54,378 bases of DNA from Thermus tengchongensis (GTDB taxonomy: Bacteria > Deinococcota > Deinococci > Deinococcales > Thermaceae). Position 1 is the first letter of the stretch, and each line of letters opens with the position of its first letter. Made by a program: the position numbers and the translations under genes. Below, piece by piece: positions 35,375 to 43,752 of the stretch. A model generated the notes under the pieces. The model did no database searches and had not been told where the DNA came from. It saw nothing but the letters and a program-made list of their open reading frames with translations. The stretch lies in the NCBI RefSeq assembly GCF_021462405.1, contig NZ_JAKEDU010000012.1, positions 1-54,378 of the forward strand. The letters run 5' to 3'.

Positions 35375-37088
35375 ACCCCCAGCCACCCTTTCCCTACCCC
35401 CCACCAAGCCCCGCTCCCAAATCCCACCACCCCCCCAACCCCCCGTCCGCACCCAGCAAAAGGCTTGAACCCCTACAATGCTCCCCAGGAGGCCCAGTCG
35501 TGAAGAGGGGAAAGAAAAGGGAGCCCAAGCCCTACACCGGCCTGGAAGCCCTTCTCGTCTTCCCCGACCACGGGGACTACGTGGCCACCCTTGACCTCAT
35601 GCGCCGCTTCTCCTCGGCGGTGCGCTACGGCTACAAGAGGCTCCTTGAAGGTGAGGACCGCAAGGAGCTCAAGCGGGAAGATGGCCCCCTGTGCACCCTC
35701 TTCCGCCTCAACACCCGCTACGCAGATGACGCCATCCTCAAGGCCAAGGCCCTCCTCACCTCCCAGGTGGAGCTCGGGGAGAACCCCCGCAAGGTGGTCT
35801 TCGGGGGGAGGAAACTTCTTGCAGACCTGGCCCGGCTCAAACGGAGCAACCTCCCGCTCTATGAGCGGAAGAAGGCGGAGTGGCGGGAAAGGCGCAAGGG
35901 CACCCTCTACGCCCGTGGGGACCGGAGCAAGGGCGGCAACCTCAACCTCCGCCTCGTGGTGCGGGAGGGAAACCTCTGGCTCCGGGTCCACCTGGGAGAC
36001 CGCTACGCCTGGGCCCTGGTGAAGACCTCCCACCCCAGGCTCCAAGCACTTCTGTCCCGGGTGTATGCCCATGAGCCCTACAACGTGGAGCTCGCCTTGC
36101 GGGAGGGGAGGGTCTACGCCCTCTTCTCCTGGGAGGAGGAGCTTCCCCCCCTCTCCCTCACCCAGGAGGGGGGCGTCCTGGCCCTGGACGTCAACGCCGA
36201 CCCCTACGGGCTGGCCCTGGCGGTGGTGAACCCGGACGGGAGCCTCAGAAGGCACCTCACCCTCTCCCTGGAGGAGGTGGACCGGGCCAAGAACCGGGGG
36301 GCCAAGGAGATCCTTCTCTGGAACATAGCCCACCAGGTGGTGGCCCTGGCGGAGCAGGAGGGGGTGGCCATCGCCACGGAGCGGCTGAAGCACCTCCCCA
36401 AGGGCAGACGGGGAGATGGTCTTGGGCCTGCTTTCCGCCGAAAAGCCCACCGCTTCGCCTACCGCTCCCTCCTGGGGAAGGTGCACGCCTTGGCCCGGAA
36501 GAAGGGCATCCAGAGCCTGGAGGTGAACCCCCAGGACACCTCCACCATCGGGATGCTGAAGTACGCCCCCCTCCTGTCCTTGTCCAAGGATGTGGCCGCG
36601 GCCTACGTGATTGGCCGACGGGCCTTGGGGTTCAAGGAGGAGATCCCCAAACCCCTGAAAGCCCTCCTCCAGGACCCCTCCTTTCACGACCGCACCCGCC
36701 GCTTCTACGAGGGGCGGATAGCCCAGCTCAAGGAGCGGCACCGTGAGGAGAAGAACCCCTACCTCAGGCGCAGGCTCGGGCGGGAGCTTGCCCAGATGAA
36801 GAGAGCTCTCGCCACCCTTCCAAGCCTTCAGGGTGAGCCAGGCGGCCCTGCGGGGTCAACCGCGGGAAGGAACCCCCAGGGCATCCACGCCTGGCGAGCC
36901 CTGAGGGTAGGCCTCTTCCTTCCCCTCCTTGGGCGGAAGGTGCCGAGGGACCTCTCGGTCCTCAAGCCCATCCTGCTGGGATCGTGGGAGGGGTGGAAGC
37001 GAGGCTTAGACCCTCATCCTGGTGGGGGGTCGGCTGCTGCGGATGCCCACCTACGTGTGGGGGTGGGTAGTGGTGGCTAGAGTTGACC
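35367..37088 (+). mobile_element. IS605/IS1341-type element with tnpB only, inserted in cmr2
   Basis: About 1.7 kb between two copies of AGTTGACC (35367-35374 and 37081-37088). A TTGAC-like target on the left flank, subterminal hairpin potential on the right (CCCACC ... GGTGGG near 37045-37067) and a lone tnpB without tnpA fit an IS200/IS605-derived, transposase-dependent element. Exact ends are not certain. Left-end sequence 35375-35470 is C-rich, with no gene. Confidence 0.75.
35500..37080 (+). CDS. tnpB: TnpB-like RNA-guided nuclease of an IS605-type element
   Basis: 526 residues from a GTG with AGGAGG ribosome site (35487-35492) and a TACAAT -10 box (35474-35479). RuvC residues: D230 in GVLALDVNADPYG, E294 in AIATERLKHL, D364 in SLSKDVAAAYV. 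Between motifs II and III the usual four-cysteine zinc ribbon is absent: VNPQDTSTIGMLKYAPL keeps the frame of the motif without any Cys. The C-terminus runs about 160 residues past motif III, overlapping the right end, where an omega-RNA would be encoded. The complete acidic triad suggests an active DNA nuclease. Runs opposite to cmr2. Confidence 0.85.
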   Translation: MKRGKKREPKPYTGLEALLVFPDHGDYVATLDLMRRFSSAVRYGYKRLLEGEDRKELKREDGPLCTLFRLNTRYADDAILKAKALLTSQVELGENPRKVVFGGRKLLADLARLKRSNLPLYERKKAEWRERRKGTLYARGDRSKGGNLNLRLVVREGNLWLRVHLGDRYAWALVKTSHPRLQALLSRVYAHEPYNVELALREGRVYALFSWEEELPPLSLTQEGGVLALDVNADPYGLALAVVNPDGSLRRHLTLSLEEVDRAKNRGAKEILLWNIAHQVVALAEQEGVAIATERLKHLPKGRRGDGLGPAFRRKAHRFAYRSLLGKVHALARKKGIQSLEVNPQDTSTIGMLKYAPLLSLSKDVAAAYVIGRRALGFKEEIPKPLKALLQDPSFHDRTRRFYEGRIAQLKERHREEKNPYLRRRLGRELAQMKRALATLPSLQGEPGGPAGSTAGRNPQGIHAWRALRVGLFLPLLGRKVPRDLSVLKPILLGSWEGWKRGLDPHPGGGSAAADAHLRVGVGSGG

Positions 37089-37747
37089 AGGTCCGGCCCC
37101 GAGAGGTACTCCCCCCGCCTGAGGCCCAATTTGAGCCGCACCCGGTCCGCCTCTTTGGGGTCATCCGGCAGCAGGAGAACGCTTTCCCGGGCACCGTCCA
37201 AAGAGCTCTTGAACGCCTCCTTGCCCCAGGAGACCGGGGCGAAGTTTCGGGTGTTTTTGCGGGCGACGAGAAGGGCCATGAGCCGCCCGCGGGCCTGGGG
37301 GTAGTCCGCTTCGGAAGCCAGGGGGACGTAGGCGTAGTACCCCTCCAGGAGATCCTCCACCTGGGCGAGGGCCGCTTCCCGTTCCACGTGGAGCGCCCGC
37401 TCCTTGGGGGCGAAAAGCTCCTGGGCCTTATTCACCAGGTACGCCCGCGCCGCCTCCACGGCGCGCTGGCCCAAACCGCTCGGGTCCTGCCCCTCGGGGA
37501 TGAGGGCCAGAAGGACATTGGCGATGCCCGCTTGCCCCAGCTCTTTGAGCTCCGCTGGGCTTGTCGGGGCGGGGAAGATGAGGTTTTCAGGCCCCACCGC
37601 CTGAGCCAGAACCTCCGCCGCCGCCTGCGCCGCCTCGGAGAGGAGGCGGCTACCCGCGAAGAGGTCCCGGGTCCTGCGGGCGGTGGCGATGAAGTCCTGC
37701 ACGGGACCTAGGCTGACTGCTAGCAACGCTCCCACCCTCACCTCCAT
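37081..37747 (-). pseudogene. cmr2: cmr2 (cas10) 5' fragment
   Basis: From the ATG at 37747: MEVRVGALLAVSLGPVQDFI, ARRTRDLFAGSRLLSEAAQAA, ending RGEYLSGPDLVN at the insertion, then a few element-encoded residues. This is the Cmr2 N-terminal region (about 222 residues); no HD motif is seen, as in many Cmr2. Its start overlaps csx1 by ten bases, so it was the next gene of the same operon. Confidence 0.88.
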
Positions 37748-38967
37748 AGCTGCGTCTTGAGGGTTTCCATGAGGCCCAGCCCCTTTTTCCACACCTGCAC
37801 CAGCCCCTGGGGGCTGGAAAGGGCCCGCTGGGCCTCGGCTTGTTCCGGCTGGGTGCCGTGGGCGATGGCGTTGCGCACCCAGCGGAGCTCCCGGTAAACG
37901 GCCGCCCACCTGGGGCTCATCTGCCAAAGCCACCCCTCCAAGCGCTCCCGGGCGTCCATGCGGGCCTCGTAGAGGAGCACCTGCCCCTGGTCTCCGAACC
38001 GCCTCACCCCTAAAACCACAATGGCTTCAAACAGAAGCAAGAGGGCCTTGAAGATCTGCCCCCGATCCCAGAAGAAGCGGGCCCGGTTGGCCATCTTGTC
38101 CTCAATGTTCTCGCCGTCTAAGCCAGAAAGCACCTCCCGCACCCACCCGTGGACGTTCTCCCCCGCCCAGGGGTTTCGGGCCTCGGCCAGACCGCTTAGG
38201 CGCTTTTTCACCAGGTGCTGCTGGTTGGTTTCCAGGAAGAAGTAGGCCTCCTCGGCCTCCTGGGCCTGGGCGGTACCTGCGAAGTAAGGGCGAAAGTCCC
38301 CTGTGGCGGCCAGGACGCTTAGGCTCTCATCCAACGCGATGAGCTCGTGTAGCGCCTCGAGGCCCACCACGGGCGCCTCAGGGGCGCTCCCCCTAAGCTC
38401 CAGGCCCCCGTAGTGGAGCTGAATGCGGGCACCCCAGGCATGCCGGAGGGGCAGGAGGGCCCCCAGAAGGGCGTAGCCCAGGTAGCGGTACCCGTGGGTG
38501 ATGTCCAGGTGGAACTCCTCGTAAGGCCCCAAGGCGGCGAGCCGCTCCCCTAGGGCCTGGGCCACCTGCTGGGGAGCGGGGGGATCGGGCAGGAGGACCA
38601 GGGCCACCCGAACGCCTAGGAGCTCGGCCAAAAGGTTTTCCCACCGGACCAAGGCTGCTTCTAAGGAGGCTTGTCCGGCCTCAGCCGCCTCCACCTCCCG
38701 GTGCGCGGCGTCCCAGCCTGGAGGCAAGGACACCTCCGAGTGAATGGCGAAATCCTCCAAAAGCCCCCAGGTGGAGCCCGTGGTGCCCACCACCATCAGG
38801 TCCGGTGCCGGGCCCGGGGCGGCCAGGTGGCGGAACAGGGCGCCGCCGAAAAAGGTGGCGGTGCGCACCTCTCCGTCAGGGAAGCGGTACGGGGTGGTTT
38901 CATACCGCAGGCCCCCCGTAGGGGCAGCGCTGCCCTTGCCCATCACGCTGATAAGAAGCCGCTTCAT
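37738..38967 (-). CDS. csx1: CARF-HEPN ribonuclease Csx1 (TM1812-like)
   Basis: 409 residues. The N-terminal CARF domain MKRLLISVMGKGSAAPTGGL ... GPYEEFHLDITHGYRYLGYALLGAL resembles TM1812/TIGR02221-type proteins. The C-terminal HEPN domain has RNAIAH (R365, H370), the RNase active site. Activated by cyclic oligoadenylate made by a Cas10. With the local Cmr2 broken, the activator would have to be Csm1. Between cas6 and cmr2, minus strand. Confidence 0.85.
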   Translation of the reverse strand: MKRLLISVMGKGSAAPTGGLRYETTPYRFPDGEVRTATFFGGALFRHLAAPGPAPDLMVVGTTGSTWGLLEDFAIHSEVSLPPGWDAAHREVEAAEAGQASLEAALVRWENLLAELLGVRVALVLLPDPPAPQQVAQALGERLAALGPYEEFHLDITHGYRYLGYALLGALLPLRHAWGARIQLHYGGLELRGSAPEAPVVGLEALHELIALDESLSVLAATGDFRPYFAGTAQAQEAEEAYFFLETNQQHLVKKRLSGLAEARNPWAGENVHGWVREVLSGLDGENIEDKMANRARFFWDRGQIFKALLLLFEAIVVLGVRRFGDQGQVLLYEARMDARERLEGWLWQMSPRWAAVYRELRWVRNAIAHGTQPEQAEAQRALSSPQGLVQVWKKGLGLMETLKTQLWR

Positions 38968-38978
38968 CCTGCTCTCCT

Positions 38979-39749
38979 CTAACCGCCCAGCATACCGTTG
39001 TTAGGCCCGGGCTCCTGCGAGGTTTGCACCCGGGATACCCAAGGACGCACCAGCCCATACCCCAAGGAGGTCTTGGCCCCCACCCCGGCGAAGAAGGCGA
39101 AGCGCCCCAGGGCCCAAAGCCAAAGGGCCTCCTCCTCCGTGGCCTTGGGTAGGTGGTAGACCACCTTGCCCACGAAGCCCACCGTGTCCACCTCGGTGCG
39201 GGCGGGCCGGGTGCGGCCCTCCAGGAAGCGCACCGTGGTCCTCTCCATAAGGGCCTCCCGCACCGCCTCCGGCGGGGTGAGGGGGGCGAAGGCCTGGAAG
39301 CGCCGAAAGAGGCTTTCCAGCACCAGCCGGGGCTCGGGCAGGGGGTAGTGGACCCCTTTCCGCCGGAAGAAGGTGGGGCTTTGGAAGTGCAGGGGCAGGT
39401 CCGGGCCCGCAGGCCCCTGGAACAGGCGGGCGTAGGTGGAAAGCCCTGCCCAGGGGTGGCCCTCCTGGAACACCCCCCGCACCCGGAAGGGATGGCCCAG
39501 GCGCACCTCCTGCCCCTCGAGGGCAAAGAGCCGGGGGGCCAGGCGGGCGTAGAGCTCCTCCCGCAGGAAGGCGAAGCGGGCCCAGTAGGCCCCTTCCCTT
39601 CCCCCGTGGCCCAGGCTGAAGGGGTTCTCCCCCTGGTCGTGGGCTTCCGGGGCCACCTCGCGGAGGAGGGCGTAGAAGAAGCCCCTGAGCCCCAGGGGCT
39701 CGGGCGGGGCCTCCCCCTCGAGGGCGAGCACCAGGGCGGCCAGGACCAT
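38979..39749 (-). CDS. cas6: crRNA-processing endoribonuclease Cas6
   Basis: 256 residues: N-terminal MVLAALVLALEGEAPPEPLG, TEVDTVGFVGKVVYHLP, and the C-terminal FAFFAGVGAKTSLGYGLVRP glycine-rich loop that defines Cas6. It would cut the repeats of the type III arrays. Four bases after csm6 in the same direction. It is the only cas6 in the window, so probably serves arrays A, B and the mini-array. Confidence 0.9.
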   Translation of the reverse strand: MVLAALVLALEGEAPPEPLGLRGFFYALLREVAPEAHDQGENPFSLGHGGREGAYWARFAFLREELYARLAPRLFALEGQEVRLGHPFRVRGVFQEGHPWAGLSTYARLFQGPAGPDLPLHFQSPTFFRRKGVHYPLPEPRLVLESLFRRFQAFAPLTPPEAVREALMERTTVRFLEGRTRPARTEVDTVGFVGKVVYHLPKATEEEALWLWALGRFAFFAGVGAKTSLGYGLVRPWVSRVQTSQEPGPNNGMLGG

Positions 39750-39753
39750 GGCC

Positions 39754-41166
39754 TTAGAAGCCCAGCTCCACCGGGTCCAGGCGGGGCGCCGGACCCACCT
39801 CCCGCCCCAGATCCTCTAGCAGGGAGCGGGCCAGCCTCGTCACCTGTTTCAGGCCTTTGGGCGAAGGCCGCTCCAGGCCGTGGACCAAGAGGGAGGCGTT
39901 TCGGGCCTGCAGGGCCCCGGAAAGGCCCCGTAGGGCCTCCAGGGGTTCTCTGGACAGAATGGGGTCCCCGAGAAGGCGCAGGAAGGCCACCAGGTCCAAA
40001 AGGCCCAGCTTGGGAGAAATCCGCACCTCCTCCTCAGGAAGGGACAGGAGGGCGGCCAGCTCCCGGCGAAGCCCTTCCTGCTCCTCTTGGCTGAGCCCAG
40101 GCGCCTCCGCCCGCCGCCCCAGGCGGGCCAGGCGCTCCTGCAACAAGAGCTCCAGGGCCCGGTAAGCGTAAAGCCCCGCCAGGGTGAGGGAGCGGGCCTC
40201 CTCCCGCTGGGCCAGGTGGAGCAGGGTGGCGGCCAGGCCTAAGACCCCTCGCCTTTGGCCGAAGTCCCCTGAGCGCAAAAACCCCTCCACCTCCTCCAGG
40301 AGCCGGGCCTGGCCCTCGAGGGCCCTCCGGTTTTGGTTCAGGGGGTGGTTCAGCCAGGTGTTTTCGGAAAGCCTCCCCAGAAGCTTCCCGGCCTCCTTCA
40401 CGGCCTCCCCGAAGTCCAGGTCGTACCACCTTTGGTACATCTGGCAGAGGAGCGCGTAAAGCTCATAACGGCGGTCCCCGGTCTTGCCCCCCATCTCCCC
40501 GAAGACCTTGCCCGCCTGGCCGAACTCTCCCTTGGTGTAGAGCTCCCGGGCCAGGAGGGCGTCCACCTCCGCCAGGACCTCGTGGGGGTTGGGCAGGATG
40601 ACCAGGCGCTCCGTGCCCGCCTTGGGGCGGCGGAGGTCTGGGTCATAGACCTCGTTGTCCACGTACACCACCCGCACCTCGGGGTAGAAGCGCTGGAAGA
40701 AAAAGCCCGCCGCCGCCAGCCCCGCGCTCATGGCCTTGGTGCCGCTGGTGAGGTCCAGGGCCACGGGAAGGCCAGGGTGCTTTTCCAAAAGCCGCTTGAC
40801 CTCCCGGTAGATGGCGGCCACGTCGCTCTTGCCGATCTCAATGGGGTAGAGGTCCTTCCCCGTGTCCTGCCGCAAACGGGAGAGGAAGCGGGCGCTTTCG
40901 GGGGTGTGGAGCACATAGACCTCCCCTGCCCCGGCTCCCAAGATGGCCAAGGCCGTGGCCTCCGGGCTGGTGCCCAGGGTGTGGATGGACACCTGGAAGG
41001 GTTGGCGAGAGGGGTACACGGGGGGGTCTTGGCGCCACTTCTCCAGGAGCACGGGCCAAATCCTCTCCTGGTAGAGGGCTTGGGCGTTCCCGCCCGCGTT
41101 CACGGCCTCCTTGTAGGACTGCCAGAGGGCCTCGAGGTCCAATCCCTGGTTCGGTAAAGGCTCCAT
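39754..41166 (-). CDS. csm6: Csm6-type CARF-HEPN ribonuclease (TIGR02710-like), copy 1
   Basis: 470 residues from the ATG at 41166 (MEPLPNQGLDLEALWQSYKE); an upstream start at 41205 would add 13 residues. CARF: FQVSIHTLGTSPEATALAIL and PVALDLTSGTKAMSAGLAAAG. HEPN active site RNASLLVH (R422, H429). Similar in type to the T. thermophilus Csm6 TTHB152, activated by cA4 and cleaving ssRNA. Heads the csm6-cas6-csx1-cmr series. Confidence 0.9.
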   Translation of the reverse strand: MEPLPNQGLDLEALWQSYKEAVNAGGNAQALYQERIWPVLLEKWRQDPPVYPSRQPFQVSIHTLGTSPEATALAILGAGAGEVYVLHTPESARFLSRLRQDTGKDLYPIEIGKSDVAAIYREVKRLLEKHPGLPVALDLTSGTKAMSAGLAAAGFFFQRFYPEVRVVYVDNEVYDPDLRRPKAGTERLVILPNPHEVLAEVDALLARELYTKGEFGQAGKVFGEMGGKTGDRRYELYALLCQMYQRWYDLDFGEAVKEAGKLLGRLSENTWLNHPLNQNRRALEGQARLLEEVEGFLRSGDFGQRRGVLGLAATLLHLAQREEARSLTLAGLYAYRALELLLQERLARLGRRAEAPGLSQEEQEGLRRELAALLSLPEEEVRISPKLGLLDLVAFLRLLGDPILSREPLEALRGLSGALQARNASLLVHGLERPSPKGLKQVTRLARSLLEDLGREVGPAPRLDPVELGF

Positions 41167-41205
41167 AGGTCGGCTCCCTGGGGCCAGGCTTCCTTGTGAG
41201 GGCAC

Positions 41206-41321
41206 TTCCTCAGCTTCCGTGCTGGCCCTTGACTTAGGGTCATATTAACCTGTACCGACTTACCCCTTGGCCATCCCCGAGCCCGCCCTGCACGTTCGGC
41301 CATGCATTTCCCATGGGCAGG
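41206..41321. promoter_or_regulatory. Upstream region of csm6 copy 1
   Basis: Gene-free. On the minus strand TTAATATGACCC near 41236-41247 offers a weak -10 (TAATAT) about 75 bases before the csm6 ATG. Nothing firmer. Confidence 0.3.
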
Positions 41322-41715
41322 CTACGCCGCTACCCACAAGGGAATGGCATCGAACTCCAGGAGGAGGGGAGGGGCCACCCCCAACCTCTCCCGGGCGTAG
41401 GCCACCATCTGCCGCACCTTACCCATGGTGATGCGGTGTTCCTTCCGCAAGGCCACAAGAACATTGGCCTCCACCAGATTGTGGAAGGAAAGCAGGGGAC
41501 CGCCCTCAGGAGTCGCAATCAAAGGCCCGGACCACCCCCATCCCTGGCCCCCACGCACCGGGTAGCTCCGCCCCCGCACCCAGGTGCGCAGAGTGGCTTC
41601 GGGAACCCCCAGGTACCGGGCCGCCTCCCGCAGGGTGTAAAGGGGGCGGTCTCGGGGAGCCAGAGCCGGGAGCGTAGCGGTGCCCTCAGCCCTGCCCTCA
41701 TCCCCAGCGGGCTAC
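41322..41715 (-). pseudogene. Remnant of a HTH/DUF433-type protein
   Basis: Open frame reading LYTLREAARYLGVPEATLRTW, then GGPLLSFHNLVEANVLVALR and MGKVRQMVAYARERLGVAPP, stop at 41322. This is the N-terminal MerR-like helix-turn-helix and linker of DUF433-type antitoxin-like proteins, which are normally about 200 residues or more. No start codon precedes it in frame after the stop at about 41720, and the DUF433 domain itself is missing. A decayed fragment. Confidence 0.5.
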
Positions 41716-41814
41716 CACAAGAGCTCCTGCTCCTTTAGGCCAGAGGAAGCTTGCCCCGCAAGCCCAAATAGGCCGCGCATTGCCCCCACCCTGCCACCTC
41801 CCTGGGAGGAGCCT

Positions 41815-41939
41815 TAGGCACCCACCCCTTAGGCTTCCGCAAGCCCACCAAGAGCTCATAGAGGTCCAGGCCCACCGCCTCAAGGCGGCCATCCTGGGCC
41901 GGGAGAGGTACACACCCTTTTACTTGCGCCAACGATAGC
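41815..41939 (+). pseudogene. cas1 3' remnant beside array A
   Basis: Encodes only the Cas1 C-terminus: QELIEVQAHRLKAAILGRER followed by YTPFYLRQR and a TAG at 41937-41939. The same end is found in the cas1 pseudogene at 52634, on the other strand. Upstream sequence has no cas1 similarity, so the rest was lost. Confidence 0.75.
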
Positions 41940-42293
41940 CGCTATAGAAGTGTGCTTTGTTGCGGGGCGAAGGCGCGTCCCAAACTTCAACCAAGCGAAG
42001 TATCCTTGAGCGCAGAGGTTTGGGGCAAAACCTAGACTCGGTACATTACAGCCCCTATTTGGTATAATGCACCTGTCCGGAACCCCGGACGGGCATCTTG
42101 AAAGCCAGCTTCCTCCGTCCTGCACGCGAGTATGCGTTTTCCCCTTTTCATCGCCCCTTTCTCCTGTGGCCTTCCAAGGGCGCAAACCCTCAAAAACCCC
42201 CGTTATTCACCCCTCGCATATTCCAAGCTTCATGCTTCTCACAAATACCCCCCTCGGGAGCCCGCTCCAGGACGATGCGCAGAGGGGGTACCC
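41940..42293 (+). promoter_or_regulatory. Leader and promoter of array A
   Basis: 354 gene-free bases between the cas1 remnant and the first repeat. TATAAT (42063-42068) is a consensus -10 preceded by TTGG, with no good -35. Just after it GTCCGG-AACC-CCGGAC can form a hairpin. The AT-rich stretch toward the array is typical for a leader. Leader side confirmed by repeat decay at the far end of the array. Confidence 0.75.
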
Positions 42294-43628
42294 GTTGCAC
42301 GAGGTTTAGCCCCGTAAGGGGATTGCGACACCGTGGGCCGCTTTCCACTTTTCCACAATCCTTTCCATCTTGTTGCACGAGGTTTAGCCCCGTAAGGGGA
42401 TTGCGACCCCAGCCTGGCCGCCCTAGCCACTTCGGGGAGAGTGAGCGTTGCACGAGGTTTAGCCCCGTAAGGGGATTGCGACATTCCTCCAAAAGGTAGT
42501 GAATCCCCCCAACACAGTAGAGTTGCACGAGGTTTAGCCCCGTAAGGGGATTGCGACGGGCGGGTATAACCCGCCCCCCTTACTTTTGCCCCTACCCATG
42601 AGTTGCACGAGGTTTAGCCCCGTAAGGGGATTGCGACGAATTAATCCCCGGCCACGTGGAGGCTTGGGCGCTCAAAGCCTCAGTTGCACGAGGTTTAGCC
42701 CCGTAAGGGGATTGCGACCAGACTCAGGGTTGAAGCCAAACGTCGCCTCCACACCACCGAGTTGCACGAGGTTTAGCCCCGTAAGGGGATTGCGACGACT
42801 ATCTGCGCGATTAGCAAGCACTTCACTCATCTTCTTGTTGCACGAGGTTTAGCCCCGTAAGGGGATTGCGACCTTCCTTACCCTCAGCCTGGGGCCCCTT
42901 ACGCCTAGCGGCGTTGCACGAGGTTTAGCCCCGTAAGGGGATTGCGACTCCCGCCCAAAACCTGAAGCACCAGCTTCTTCACTTTCCGTTGCACGAGGTT
43001 TAGCCCCGTAAGGGGATTGCGACGTCAATGCCTGCTCCCTAATGGCCTATGCCTATCCCTCCAAAGTTGCACGAGGTTTAGCCCCGTAAGGGGATTGCGA
43101 CTTCCATCTTCCTTTCCCCCTTTCTGTACGCCCAACCCTTGGGGTTGCACGAGGTTTAGCCCCGTAAGGGGATTGCGACTACCCCCCGGCTTGTGGCCCC
43201 CTAAGGGCTGTACCCTCAAGTTGCACGAGGTTTAGCCCCGTAAGGGGATTGCGACCTCCCATCGCCCCCCCTACCCCACTCGCCTCCCACCCGGTTGCAC
43301 GAGGTTTAGCCCCGTAAGGGGATTGCGACGATTACCTTCTGCCTCGGCATACCGCTCACCTCCACCCCCGTTGCACGAGGTTTAGCCCCGTAAGGGGATT
43401 GCGACTGGGCCTGGACACGCCACCTTTGGGCGCTGCCCACGAGCTTGCACGAGGTTTAGCCCCGTAAGGGGATTGCGACTCTCCGTCCCGGCCAGCCACG
43501 ACGACACTCTTGCCGGTGTTGCACGAGGTTTAGCCCCGTAAGGGGATTGCGACACGATAGTGGCCCGGCCGGTGTTGGTGTATCCCCCTCCGGTTGCACG
43601 AGGTTTAGCCCCGTAAGGGGATTGCAAC
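42294..43628 (+). CRISPR. CRISPR array A, 18 repeats, 17 spacers
   Basis: 36-base repeat starting GTTGCACGAGGTTTAGCCCC and ending GTAAGGGGATTGCGAC. Starts: 42294, 42372, 42447, 42522, 42602, 42683, 42761, 42837, 42913, 42988, 43066, 43144, 43220, 43294, 43370, 43444, 43518, 43593. Repeat 16 has C for the first G; the last ends GCAAC, so the trailer is on the right. Spacers are about 38-45 bases. The repeat matches the GTAAGGGGATTGCGAC type used by type III systems in T. thermophilus. Directly upstream of csm1. Confidence 0.98.
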
Positions 43629-43740
43629 TTGGAAAACGGCCCCGTGCCGCAAGCCGTCTCGGAATGAGACGCTCGTCCGCGGGATTGGGGAGCAGTCGCG
43701 GCGAAGTGCAAACCGCACACGGCAAGAGGGGGGAAGCGGG

Positions 43741-43752
43741 TATAGTTTCCTC
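43741..43752 (+). promoter_or_regulatory. Leaderless promoter of the csm operon
   Basis: TATAGT (43741-43746) lies six bases before the csm1 ATG, so transcripts would start at the A of ATG. The -35 is poorly conserved, suggesting activator dependence (CRP-type activation of CRISPR operons is known in T. thermophilus; no CRP box was identified). Confidence 0.55.

Larger units (their letters stand above)
41815..42293 (+). repeat. Left arm of the inverted repeat flanking the Csm cassette
   Basis: About 475 bases nearly identical (a few percent differences) to the complement of 52279-52755. Contains the cas1 3' end and the complete CRISPR leader, and runs directly into the first repeat of array A. 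With the oppositely oriented arrays, the homologous arms extend further at every repeat. Confidence 0.85.

Noticed and set aside
35197-35499. Longer N-terminus for TnpB
   Set aside because: The region contains the element's left end and part of cmr2; the GTG at 35500 has AGGAGG and a -10 box upstream.
42098-43235. Repetitive peptides such as [10 protein letters not shown] encoded across array A
   Set aside because: Translation of the 36-base repeats, not coding sequence.
42294-43628. Type I assignment of arrays A and B
   Set aside because: No cas3, cas8 or cascade genes in the window; the repeat and the adjacent csm operon fit type III.
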